Of a stretch of 64,000 nucleotides of DNA, positions 52,688 to 61,944 are shown in pieces. This stretch comes from Sphingomonas aurea (GTDB taxonomy: Bacteria; Pseudomonadota; Alphaproteobacteria; Sphingomonadales; Sphingomonadaceae), in NCBI RefSeq assembly GCF_030678875.1, contig NZ_JAUUDS010000003.1, positions 248,001-312,000 of the forward strand. The letters are read 5' to 3'. The number at the start of each line of letters is the position of its first letter. Position 1 is the first letter of the stretch. Position numbers and translations under genes: made by a program. The notes under the pieces were generated by a model. That model was not told the origin of the DNA, made no database searches, and saw nothing but the letters and a program-made list of their open reading frames with translations.

Positions 52688-55141
52688 GTGTCCACATCGT
52701 CCGCTTCGTTCATCGCTCTCTCGTGCGTCGGCTTCCTGGCGACCGCACCAGCCGCCGCCGCGCCGGCCGACGTCGTTCCCGCCAGCGCACCCGCCGACCC
52801 GCAGGACGGCAAGCGCGACGTCGCGCGCGACGACATCATCGTCACCGGTACGGCAGAGGCGGCGCCCGCCACCGTCGAGAGCCCGAAGGCGACCTCCGCC
52901 CTGCTCGATACGCCGCAGACGATCACCGTCATCAGCGACCAGGTGCTCCGCAAGCAGAACCTCCAGACGCTCCGCGACGCGCTCCAGACCATTCCCGGCA
53001 TCACCTTCGGCGCCGGCGAGGGTGGCGGCGGCTATGGCGACAGCATCAACCTGCGCGGCTATTCGGCGAACAACGACATCACCATCGACGGCATCCGCGA
53101 CAGCGCGCAGTACAGCCGCACCGACCCGTTCAACATCCAGCAGATCGAAGTGTATAACGGCGCCAATTCGGTCTTCAACGGATCGGGCAGCGTCGGCGGC
53201 ACGATCAACCTCGTCACCAAGGAACCGCGGCCCGAGGATCTGACGATCGTGCAGGGATCGGTCGGCACCGATGCCTATTACCGGGGGGCGATCGACGCCA
53301 ACACACGCGTATCGGACCTGGTGGCCGTCCGCCTCAACGCCGCCTACCACCACAACGACGTACCCGGCCGCGATGTCGAGAAGTACAAGCGCTGGGGCAT
53401 CGCCCCGTCGGTGACGATCGGGGTCGACGGGCCGACCAGCCTGACGCTCGCCTATGTCCACCAGCGCGACAACAATACGCCGATCTATGGTGTGCCCTAT
53501 TACAAGAACGCGCTGTACGATGGCGCACTGCCGGGCGTCGATAGCAGCGACTATTTCGGCATCGTCAACCTCGACCGCCAGGATACGACCGTCGACCGCT
53601 TCACGGCGACGTTCCGTCATCAGGTCGACGCGCATCTGTCGGTGCGCAATCTGATCCGCTGGCAGCGTGTCGGCCAGGACAGCGTCACCAGCGCGCCGCA
53701 GGGCACGTATTGCCTGGCTGCAACCAATCGCACGCCGACCGGCGGAGCATGTACCGCTACCTTCTCCAACGTCGTCGACGCGGGCGGTGTCTATCGCCCG
53801 GGCACAAGCTCCGTGACCATTCCGGTCGCTGCCGGCTTCTTCCAGCCGAACGGCCCGCGCGGCCTCATCCGAGAGCAGGTCAATCAGCTGCTGGTTAACC
53901 AGACCGATATCCGCCTGGAGACAGGCGAGAAGGGCGGCGTCCGCAACGTCGCGAACATCGGCATGTCGGCGTCGACGGAGGATTATGCGATCACCACCGC
54001 ATCGCTGATCCGCAATGCCGCGGGGCAGGCGCTGATCCTGCCGCCGATCAGCATCGGCGACCCGAACACCGTCTATACCGGCCCGATCAATCGCACGGTG
54101 ACCGCGCAGTCCAAGTCCACAACCACCAATGTCGCGGTTTATGCCTTCGACACGCTGGAACTGGGTCGCTATTTCGAGCTGAATGGCGGCGTCCGCTGGG
54201 AAACCCAGCAAGCCCGTTTCCGCGCGCTGCCGCTGGCCGTGGTGCCACCGGGCACGGTCCCGCTGACCGCCGCGCAGCAAGCGCCGCAGCGCAGCGACTA
54301 ACGGCTGTTTTCCTACCGGATCGGCGCGGTGGCTCATCCGGTGCGGAATGTCAGCATCTACGCAGGCTATGGCAATGCCAAGACGCCGTCCTCGGCGACG
54401 GTACGCCTGGGATGCGGCGCGCAGACCTCGCAGGTCATCGGCGGTCAGACGCAGATATTCGACCCCTGCCAGGTCGCGCCGGAAACCGCGAAGAACTACG
54501 AGGCCGGGATAAAGGCCGGATTGTTCGATCGCCGCCTCGAACTCACGGCGGCCGTGTTCCGCAACGAGCGCACCAACTTCCGCGTCGCGTCGAACGATCC
54601 GGCGCTGCCGACGGCGACCCAGGTGCTCGACGGTCGCAGCCGGGTGGACGGCATCGCGCTCGGCGCATCGGGCAACGTCACCCACGCATGGACGATCTTT
54701 GCCAATTACACCTATCTTGACGGCGAGATCCTGCAGGCGATCTCCGATCGCTGCCTCGCGGTGCCGAGCACAACCTGCGGCAATTCGGCCGCCGTCCCCG
54801 ATCCGCAGCGCGGCACGCTGTTCGTGCAGACGCCCAAGCATTCGGGCAGCCTGTTCACCACCTACAAGCTGCCGTTTGGCCTGGAGGTCGGCTACGGCCT
54901 CACCTACCAGGGCAGCTTCGCGCTGAACGCCGCCAGCCTCGCCGCGCCGACGCAGTTCCGCTCGGACGATTATCTGATCCACCGCGCCTATCTCGCCTAC
55001 AGCTTCGCCAACGGGCTGACTGCGCAAGTCAACGTGCAGAACTTCACCGACGAGAAATATTACACCTCGATCCGCAACAACGGCTGGGCGGCACCGGGCG
55101 AAGGCCGCCAGGCGGTCTTCAGCCTGTTCTACAGCTTCTGA
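52688..55141 (+). pseudogene. Catecholate-siderophore TonB receptor (Fiu-like) with in-frame TAA
   Basis: A frame of 818 codons from GTG 52688 (AAGGGGGG upstream) to the stop at 55139-55141, interrupted by TAA at 54299-54301 (codon 538). Before it: signal peptide, plug with LLDTPQTITVISDQVLRKQ, INLRGYSANNDITIDGIRDS and FNIQQIEVYNGANSVFNGSG; after it, in the same frame: LFSYRIGAV, VRNVSIYAGYGNAKTPSSAT, YEAGIKAGLFDRRLELTAAVF and a C-terminal strand AVFSLFYSF. Both halves are needed for a barrel. The gene is therefore broken by one nonsense codon, unless it is a sequence error or is read through. It heads an iron cluster with piuC-like and PepSY genes. Confidence 0.85.
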
Positions 55142-55150
55142 CGTCTGCTA

Positions 55151-55192
55151 CTTCTCCCCGTCCGCTCCCCCCGGAGGCGGGGCGGGGAGAAG
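55151..55192 (+). terminator. GC-rich hairpin after the TonB receptor
   Basis: Arms CTTCTCCCCG (55151-55160) and CGGGGAGAAG (55183-55192) pair perfectly, with further pairing inside the loop. No T-run follows. It lies between the receptor and the hydroxylase gene and could lower downstream expression or stabilise the upstream message. Confidence 0.5.
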
Positions 55193-55208
55193 ACGTGAGG
55201 GCCATGCC

Positions 55209-55892
55209 ATGCTGATCGCCATTCCCGATGTCCTCGATGCCCCCGGCGTGGCGCGGGTCCGCGCGCTGATCGACGCGGCAGAGTGGGTCGACGGCAACGT
55301 CACCTCTGGCCCGCAGGCGGCGCTCGCCAAGCGCAACCAGCAACTGCCCGAGGACGGCGTGCCTGCGCGGGAGGCGGGCGGACTGGTGCTCGACGCGCTC
55401 GGCCGCTCGCCGCTGTTCGTCGCCGCAGCCCTGCCGCTCAAGGTGTTTCCGCCGCTGTTCAACCGCTACGCCGGCGGGCAGGATTTCGGGCTTCACGTCG
55501 ACAACGCCATCCGGATGAAGCGCGGCACCGATTTCCGGATCCGCTCCGACCTGTCGGCGACGCTCTTCCTCGACGATCCCGCCAGCTATGACGGTGGCGA
55601 GCTGGTGATCGAGGACCAGTTCGGGCCGCAGGCGGTCAAGCTGCCCGCCGGTCACCTCGTCCTCTATCCCGCCTCCAGCCTGCACCGGGTCACGCCCGTC
55701 ACCCGGGGCGTGCGGACGGCGAGCTTCTTCTGGCTCCAGTCGATGGTCCGCGACGACGGCGAGCGGCGGACCCTGTTCGAGCTGGACCGCGCGATCCAGG
55801 CAGTCGCGACCGACCGGGGCCAAGGTGACGCGGCGGTGGTGCAGCTGACCGGCGTATACCACAATCTGCTGCGCCGCTGGGCCGACGCCTGA
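55209..55892 (+). CDS. PKHD-type Fe(II)/2-oxoglutarate hydroxylase (PiuC-like)
   Basis: A 227-aa dioxygenase of the PiuC/YbiX type, usual companion of catecholate-type TonB receptors. Metal ligands H96 and D98 in GLHVDNAI and H159 in SLHRV, with R169 for 2-oxoglutarate. [10 protein letters not shown] and [13 protein letters not shown] are family patterns. The ATG at 55209 lies 16 bases after a GC hairpin. Its biochemical substrate is unknown; a role in siderophore use is inferred from context. Confidence 0.93.
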   Translation: MLIAIPDVLDAPGVARVRALIDAAEWVDGNVTSGPQAALAKRNQQLPEDGVPAREAGGLVLDALGRSPLFVAAALPLKVFPPLFNRYAGGQDFGLHVDNAIRMKRGTDFRIRSDLSATLFLDDPASYDGGELVIEDQFGPQAVKLPAGHLVLYPASSLHRVTPVTRGVRTASFFWLQSMVRDDGERRTLFELDRAIQAVATDRGQGDAAVVQLTGVYHNLLRRWADA

Positions 55893-55906
55893 CATCTGTG
55901 CGATTG

Positions 55907-55919
55907 ACTTGCAATAGCG
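55907..55919 (+). promoter_or_regulatory. Motif shared with the TonB receptor promoter region
   Basis: ACTTGCAATAGCG here and ACTCGCAATAGCG at 52623-52635 differ at one base of 13. Both lie upstream of members of the same iron cluster, 41 and 53 bases before a start codon. This suggests a common regulator site, possibly for an iron-responsive factor. Confidence 0.4.
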
Positions 55920-55959
55920 CGCCGTGCACAGGCGAAGCGGGGTAGATGCGGGGACGATC

Positions 55960-57087
55960 ATGAGCAAGCTGGCGTGGCGCCGGACCTGGTTTCAGGTCCA
56001 TAAGTGGATCGGGCTGATCCTGGCGATCCTGATCGTGCCGATCTCGTTGAGCGGTGCGGCGCTGGTCTGGCACGACGCACTCGATCGGGTGGTCAACCCC
56101 GCGCGCTTCGCGACCAGCGGCACGACCCTGCTCGGTCCTGACGCCTACACCGCTGCGGCCGAGCCCGCGCTGAAGCCGGGCGAGCGCATCGCGCAGCTGG
56201 CAATGCCCGAGCATGACGGCCCCGTCGTCGTCAGCGCCGCCGCCGCACCTGCGCCGGGCGCGCGCCCGCAGGGCGGTCCGCCGCAGCGCACAGCGATCTA
56301 TCTCGACCCGCCGACCGCCCGGGTACTCGACGTCGCGTCGAGCCGCGCGGGGCTGGTCCGCTTCCTCCATGTCCTCCACGGCAGCCTGCAGGTACCGGGC
56401 GTCGGGCGGACGATCGTCGGTTGGATCGGCGTGGCGATGATGGTGTCGTGCTTCACCGGTCTGTGGCTGTGGTGGCCGACGGTCGGCCGATGGGCGCGCG
56501 GGCTGCGCTGGCGGCGGCACCGCAACACCGACACCAACCTCCATTACCTGATGGGCTTCTGGGTCGCGTTGCCGCTGTTCATCCTGTCGCTGACCGGCGC
56601 GTGGATCAGCTTTCCCGCCTTCTTCGCCGGGCTGACCGGTCAGGGCGGGCCGCAGCGCGGGCCCGATCGCGGCGGGATGATGCGCGCCCAGCCGCTCGCC
56701 CGCCCCGCCCAGTCGGTCGCGACCGTGCTGCGCGAGGCGCAGCCGCTGGCTGGCGGCGCGACGCTGCGCAGCATCGCGTGGCCGACCGACAAGAGTCCCG
56801 ACTGGACGGTGACTTTCGCCGGCGGGGGCGCGCCGCTGAGCATCAAGGTCGCCGACGATACGGGCACCGCCACCCCCGCCGCGGCCGGTGCGGGCGGGCC
56901 GCAGGGCGGAGTCGCGCGGCTGATGCGCCGCATCCATGACGGCGACGGCATGGGGATCGTCTGGCAGGTGGTGATCTTCATCGGCGGCATCCTGCCGGCG
57001 GTGCTGGCGATCACCGGCATCATCATGTGGTGGCGCGCTCGCGGCTGGAAAGCCGAACTCGCCGCCAAGCAGCGGGCGAAGGCTTAA
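55960..57087 (+). CDS. PepSY-associated membrane protein (iron-uptake type)
   Basis: A 375-aa inner-membrane protein with spans at about 20-43, 150-172 (GRTIVGWIGVAMMVSCFTGLW), 200-222 and 335-358, and a periplasmic PepSY-like part after the first span. WFQVHKWIGLILAI and FLHVLHGSLQ carry conserved His residues as in FhuF/PiuB-like ferric reductases of the PepSY_TM family. It probably reduces or handles siderophore iron at the inner membrane. The start MSKLAWRRTW is the family N-terminus. Third gene of the iron cluster, 67 bases after the hydroxylase. Confidence 0.9.
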   Translation: MSKLAWRRTWFQVHKWIGLILAILIVPISLSGAALVWHDALDRVVNPARFATSGTTLLGPDAYTAAAEPALKPGERIAQLAMPEHDGPVVVSAAAAPAPGARPQGGPPQRTAIYLDPPTARVLDVASSRAGLVRFLHVLHGSLQVPGVGRTIVGWIGVAMMVSCFTGLWLWWPTVGRWARGLRWRRHRNTDTNLHYLMGFWVALPLFILSLTGAWISFPAFFAGLTGQGGPQRGPDRGGMMRAQPLARPAQSVATVLREAQPLAGGATLRSIAWPTDKSPDWTVTFAGGGAPLSIKVADDTGTATPAAAGAGGPQGGVARLMRRIHDGDGMGIVWQVVIFIGGILPAVLAITGIIMWWRARGWKAELAAKQRAKA

Positions 57088-57101
57088 GCCGATACCTCTA
57101 C

Positions 57102-57197
57102 CGTCATGCCGGGCTGGTCCCGGCATCCACTGTCCCGCAAGAACAGCGGCTTGAGCATGTGCGGCCCGGTGGATGCCGGGACCAACCCGGCATGACG
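57102..57197. repeat. Long inverted repeat between the PepSY and glutamate dehydrogenase genes
   Basis: Arms 57102-57130 and 57169-57197, 29 bases each with one mismatch, begin CGTCATGCCGGG and run inward to a 38-base centre. Each arm is partly self-complementary (CCGGG...CCCGG). It lies between two converging genes and is a paired form of the repeat type at 26055, 30302 and 36298. The remaining part of the 193-base gap shows no gene. Confidence 0.85.
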
Positions 57198-57280
57198 AAG
57201 GGGATTGGCGTCGAGGACGAGCGGCGGTCGTCATCGGGGCGTATGCAGCCCCTAAGCGTCCTCCACACTCCCCCTTCTCC

Positions 57281-60200
57281 CTACCGCCCCAGCAGCACGC
57301 GTGCCTGGCCAGCGACCTGCGCCAGCATCGCCGTGCTCGGCGCGGCGGCGTGCCGGGCACGGTCGATGATCGTGGTGAACTGGCCGACGCGGGCGGCATT
57401 GTCCGCCAGCCACACCTCGACCGCACCTTGCGGATCGGCACCCGCCCGGCGCGCGAGGAAGTCGAGCCGCAGCTGCTCGAAGTCGCGGACCAGACCGGCG
57501 ACGAGCAGCCGCTCCCAAGGGTCGGCCGGCGCCAGTCGCGCCGCATGCGCCTGCGCCCAGTCGAGCCCCAGCGCCTGACCCAGCCGGGTGTAGGCGCGGG
57601 TCAGCGCCTCCTCGCCGATGCCCAGCTGGACGCCCAGATCGGCGAGCCCGACCACCCCGTCCAGCTCGAAGAGACGGACCACGCGGGTGGCGATGGCGTC
57701 AGGCGCCCCCGCCTCGCGCAGGTGCGCGGCGATGCGGGCACTGCCGGCACGCGCCTCTTCCAGCAGCAGCGTCTCGGTCTGGCGGTCGAGTGTGGCGATG
57801 CCCTGCCCGACCCGCGCGACGACCGCGGCAATGCCGCCCTCGCCACGACCGATCCGGACGAGATCGGCGACGTGCGAGCGGGCGGCCAGCGCGACCTCGT
57901 CGAACAGCGCCAGCCGTGCCGGCTCCGGCATCGTCGTCGCCTCGATATCCGCCCACAGCGCGTCGAGCCCGAAGAGCCGCTCCGCCACCACGAACATGCC
58001 CGCGATATCGGCCAGATCGACGCCCTCCTCCTCCGCCAGCTCGAACGGCAGCAGGATGCCGAGCCGGTTGACGAGACGGTTGGCGAGCTTGGTCGCGACG
58101 ATCTCACCGCGCAGCCGGTGTTCGTCGATGGCGCGGCCGAACCGCTCGCGCATCGCCGGCGGGAAGGCGGCTTGCAGGTCGGGCAGCAGCGCCTCGTCCA
58201 GCCCCAGCCCGCTCTGCTCGATCGCGTCCTGCAGCGCCAGCTTGGCGGTCGCCAGCAGCACCGCCAGCTCCGGTCGGGTCAGCCCGCGCCCGTCCTGGCC
58301 GCGGCGCAGCAGCTCCTGGTTGCCGGCCAGCCCCTCGACCCGGCGGTCGAGCCGCCCGGCCGCCTCGAACGTCTCGATCGCGCGGACGTAACGCGGCATC
58401 GCGGTCGCCCCGCCCCGCTCTGCGATCGACAGCGCGAGCGTCTGGAGGCGATTGTCCTCCAGCACCAGGCGCGACACGTCGTCGGTCATGCTGGCGAGCA
58501 GGACGTTGCGGTCCGCCTCGGCCAACCGCCCCTCGTTCATCTCGCGGTTCAGCGCGATCTTGATGTTGACCTCGTTGTCCGAACAGTCGACGCCAGCCGA
58601 ATTGTCGATGAAGTCGGTGTTGATCCGCCCGCCGGCAGCACTGAACGCGATGCGCGCGGCCTGGGTGACGCCCAGATTGGCGCCCTCGCCGATCGCGGTG
58701 ACGCGCAGCTCCTCGGCATCGACGCGCAGCCGGTCGTTGGCGGGATCGCCGACCGCGGCGTTGTTCTCCGACGACGCCTTCACATAGGTGCCGATGCCGC
58801 CGAACCAGAGCAGGTCGGCGGGGGCGCGCAGGATCGCGGAGATCAGCGCCGCGGGCTCAAGGCTGGTCGCGTCGATCCCCAGCGCGGCGCCCACCTCGGG
58901 CGTGATCGCGATCGACTTGGCGGCGCGGCTATGTACGCCACCGCCGGCCGACACCGGCGCGGCATAGTCCGCCCAGGACGAGCGCGGCAGTGCGAACAGG
59001 CGCGCGCGCTCGGCATAGGAGGTCGCCGCATCCGGGTTCGGGTCGAGGAAGATGTGGCGGTGGTCGAACGCCGCGACCAGCCGGATCGATTCGGACAGCA
59101 GCATGCCGTTGCCGAACACGTCGCCCGACATGTCGCCGCAGCCGACGACGGTGATCGGGTCCGTCTGCACGTCCACCCCACGCTCGGCGAAATGGCGCTG
59201 GACCGAAACCCAGGCGCCCTTGGCGGTGATGCCCATCGCCTTGTGGTCGTACCCCTGCGAGCCGCCGCTGGCGAAAGCATCGCCCAGCCAGAAGCCACGC
59301 TCCAGCGCCAGCGCGTTGGCGACGTCGCTGAAGGTCGCCGTACCCTTGTCGGCGGCGACGACGAAATAGGGATCGTCGCCGTCCAGCACGCGCACATCCG
59401 CCGGGTGTGTCACCGCGCCGTCGACGATGTTGTCGGTGATCGACAGCAGCGCGCGGATAAAGACGCGGTAGCTCTCCGTCCCCTCCGCCAGCCAGGCGTC
59501 GCGATCCACCGCGGGCGACGGCAGCAGCTTGGGATAGAAGCCGCCCTTCGCGCCGGTCGGCACGATTACCGCGTTCTTGACCCGCTGCGCCTTCATCAGG
59601 CCAAGGATCTCGGTACGGAAATCGTCGCGCCGGTCGGACCAGCGCAGCCCGCCGCGCGCGACCGGGCCGGCGCGCAGGTGGATGCCCTCGACGCGGGGGC
59701 TATAGACCCACACCTCTCGCCACGGCAGCGGCGCCGGCAGGCCCGGGATCAGGTGGCTGTCGAGCTTGAACGCCAGCGCCTCCGCGCCCGCCGGCGCATA
59801 GGCGTTGGTGCGCAGGCACGCCTCGACGAAGCTGCGATAGGCGCGCAGCACGCGGTCGTCGTCGATCGCCGAGACGGCGTCGAGCCCCGTGTCGAGCGCG
59901 GCGTCCGCCACCTCGATGCCGCCCCCTGCCGGGCCGTGCGCCGCGGCGAAGCGATCGATCAGCGCGCGGGCGACGTCGGGCGCGCGGCGCAGCGCGTCGA
60001 CCACGGTCGACAGGCCGTAGGGAAGCCCGGCCTGGCGCAGATAGCGGAACCAGGCGCGCAGCAGCACGACCGCGTCTGGCGCCAGCCCCACCTCGACGAT
60101 CAGGCGGTTGAACTCGTCATTCTCCGCACGCCCTTCCAGCACCGCGGCGATCGCGCCCTCCAGCACGCCGGCATCGCTGCCGGCGACGCCTGCAGCATCG

Positions 60201-61885
60201 ACGACGAAGTCGTGGACGAAGGCGTCGCTTGCATCGCGCAGCCGGGTCGGCAGCTCGCCGATGACGCGGAAGCCGAAATTCTCCAGCACCGGCACCGCGT
60301 CGGACAGCGCCAGCGCGCCGCCCAGCTTGTAGATCTTCAGCTGGCGGTCCTCACCCTCGACCGCCGGCAGGATCCGCACCCCGCGCCCCTCGCCACCATC
60401 GAGCGCGGACAGCCGCAGCACGTCGCTCGCCGCCTCGCTCGCGTCGGTGACATTGCGGTAATTGGGCGGGAAGGCGTCGGCCCAGCGCAGCGCCAGCCGC
60501 GCCGCGCGGGGCGCGGGCACGATCTCGGCCAGCGCCGCCTCGACATCGGGCACCCAGCCGCGCACCATCCGCTCCAGCCGCCCGCCCAGCGCCTCGACAT
60601 CGGGCAGCGGCCGGCCGCGGCCGCGAGGTTCGAGCATGTAGCGGATCAGCGCGACCTGCCCGTCCTCCAGCGCGATCGACCAGTTGAGCACGTCGGCGCC
60701 CGCCGCCTCCGCCAGCATCGCCGCGATCGCGGCGCGGCGCCCGGCGGTCACCTCGTCACGCGGCAACCAGACGAAGGCGAACAGGTGGCGCCCCAGCGGC
60801 GACGGGACCAGCACCAGCGCTGGACGCGGCCGGTCGGCGATCGACATGGCGGCCAGCGCCAGCTGCTCCAGCCGGTCCGCGTCGAGCGCCACGACGATGT
60901 CGTGCGGCAGCGCGGTCAGCGCGTGGGTCAACGCCTTGCCGGCATGGCCACGCGGATCGAAGCCGAACTTCTCCTCCAGCGCCGCCAGCCGCGCGCGCAG
61001 CATCGGCACCGCGCGCGGCTCGGTCGCGAGCGCGGCAGAGGTCCACAGGCCCATATGGATCGACAGGCCGGTCACCACCCCGCCCTCGCGAAGGGGCATC
61101 ACCACCAGATCGATCGGCACCGCCCGGTGCACGCTGGCGATCAGGTTGGACTTCAGCAGCAGCGGCGGCTGCCAGCCGCGCTCCGCCGCCCGTTCGAACC
61201 ATTCCATCGCCAGCTTGCGCGAGCCGTCGGCCAGGATCGGGCGCGGCTGCGGATTGCGCGCGATGCCCAGTGCGTCGAGCGTGCCGCGCTCGCGGTGCCA
61301 GCGTTCATGGCCCAGCAGGGTCAGCTTGCCGTCGAGGAACCAGCGGAGCAGCGCCGCCCCCTCACCCGACCAGAGCGCATCGGCGTCCTGCGCCAGCGCC
61401 CGCTTCAGCGCCTCCCAGTCGGCGACCGCGGCGCGTACGTCGGCGAGCGCGGCGGCAAGGTCGGCGAGCAGGTCGCGCCGCTCGCGCGCGTCGGCCCGCT
61501 CGACCTCCAGATAGATCATCGATTCGCGCGCCGGCCCCTCGCCGATCGCGGTCAGCCGCCCCTCGCCGTCACGGGTGACGGGCACCACGGGGTGGATGAT
61601 CCGATCGATCGCGATGTCGCGGCCGGTGATCGTCGCGGCGACCGAATCGACCAGGAACGGCATGTCGTCGTTGATGATCGCGACCCGCATCCGGCGGCGG
61701 ACGTCGTCGGCGGCGATCGGCTCCAGCGCGATGGCGGGCTGGCCAGGCACGCGCTGCTCGGCAGCCGCGGCGGCGAAGCGGGCGGCGGCGAGGGCCTCTG
61801 TCGGGCCGAAATCGCGCAGCTCGCCGGGCAGCGCGCCGACCGTCAGACGATCGGCGAGCGCGGCGGTGATGTTATCCTTCTCCAT
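57281..61885 (-). CDS. NAD-specific glutamate dehydrogenase, large (180-kDa) type
   Basis: A 1534-aa enzyme that deaminates glutamate to 2-oxoglutarate and ammonia, the catabolic direction, supplying the TCA genes of this window. Length and sequence fit the L_180 class: a long N-terminal regulatory part with ACT-like segments (RRRMRVAIINDDMPFLVDSV at about 60), then the catalytic centre with GLRWSDRRDDFRTEILGLMK and PTGAKGGFYPK carrying the active Lys, and VVGCGDMSGDVFGNGMLLS for NAD. The C-terminal third is helical. The start MEKDNITAAL at 61885 is preceded by GAGAAGG-like sequence. It stands alone on the minus strand behind the PAS protein gene. Confidence 0.96.
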   Translation of the reverse strand: MEKDNITAALADRLTVGALPGELRDFGPTEALAAARFAAAAAEQRVPGQPAIALEPIAADDVRRRMRVAIINDDMPFLVDSVAATITGRDIAIDRIIHPVVPVTRDGEGRLTAIGEGPARESMIYLEVERADARERRDLLADLAAALADVRAAVADWEALKRALAQDADALWSGEGAALLRWFLDGKLTLLGHERWHRERGTLDALGIARNPQPRPILADGSRKLAMEWFERAAERGWQPPLLLKSNLIASVHRAVPIDLVVMPLREGGVVTGLSIHMGLWTSAALATEPRAVPMLRARLAALEEKFGFDPRGHAGKALTHALTALPHDIVVALDADRLEQLALAAMSIADRPRPALVLVPSPLGRHLFAFVWLPRDEVTAGRRAAIAAMLAEAAGADVLNWSIALEDGQVALIRYMLEPRGRGRPLPDVEALGGRLERMVRGWVPDVEAALAEIVPAPRAARLALRWADAFPPNYRNVTDASEAASDVLRLSALDGGEGRGVRILPAVEGEDRQLKIYKLGGALALSDAVPVLENFGFRVIGELPTRLRDASDAFVHDFVVDAAGVAGSDAGVLEGAIAAVLEGRAENDEFNRLIVEVGLAPDAVVLLRAWFRYLRQAGLPYGLSTVVDALRRAPDVARALIDRFAAAHGPAGGGIEVADAALDTGLDAVSAIDDDRVLRAYRSFVEACLRTNAYAPAGAEALAFKLDSHLIPGLPAPLPWREVWVYSPRVEGIHLRAGPVARGGLRWSDRRDDFRTEILGLMKAQRVKNAVIVPTGAKGGFYPKLLPSPAVDRDAWLAEGTESYRVFIRALLSITDNIVDGAVTHPADVRVLDGDDPYFVVAADKGTATFSDVANALALERGFWLGDAFASGGSQGYDHKAMGITAKGAWVSVQRHFAERGVDVQTDPITVVGCGDMSGDVFGNGMLLSESIRLVAAFDHRHIFLDPNPDAATSYAERARLFALPRSSWADYAAPVSAGGGVHSRAAKSIAITPEVGAALGIDATSLEPAALISAILRAPADLLWFGGIGTYVKASSENNAAVGDPANDRLRVDAEELRVTAIGEGANLGVTQAARIAFSAAGGRINTDFIDNSAGVDCSDNEVNIKIALNREMNEGRLAEADRNVLLASMTDDVSRLVLEDNRLQTLALSIAERGGATAMPRYVRAIETFEAAGRLDRRVEGLAGNQELLRRGQDGRGLTRPELAVLLATAKLALQDAIEQSGLGLDEALLPDLQAAFPPAMRERFGRAIDEHRLRGEIVATKLANRLVNRLGILLPFELAEEEGVDLADIAGMFVVAERLFGLDALWADIEATTMPEPARLALFDEVALAARSHVADLVRIGRGEGGIAAVVARVGQGIATLDRQTETLLLEEARAGSARIAAHLREAGAPDAIATRVVRLFELDGVVGLADLGVQLGIGEEALTRAYTRLGQALGLDWAQAHAARLAPADPWERLLVAGLVRDFEQLRLDFLARRAGADPQGAVEVWLADNAARVGQFTTIIDRARHAAAPSTAMLAQVAGQARVLLGR

Positions 61886-61944
61886 GCGCGCCGTATGCGC
61901 CCGGCGGACTGGCTTCTCAAGGCTTGTGGGCGGGTTACGGCCGA

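Noticed and set aside
52688..55141. Reading the split TonB receptor as two separate functional genes
   Set aside because: The second part would start inside the barrel, without signal peptide or plug, and both parts are in the same frame, so one broken gene is the simpler view.
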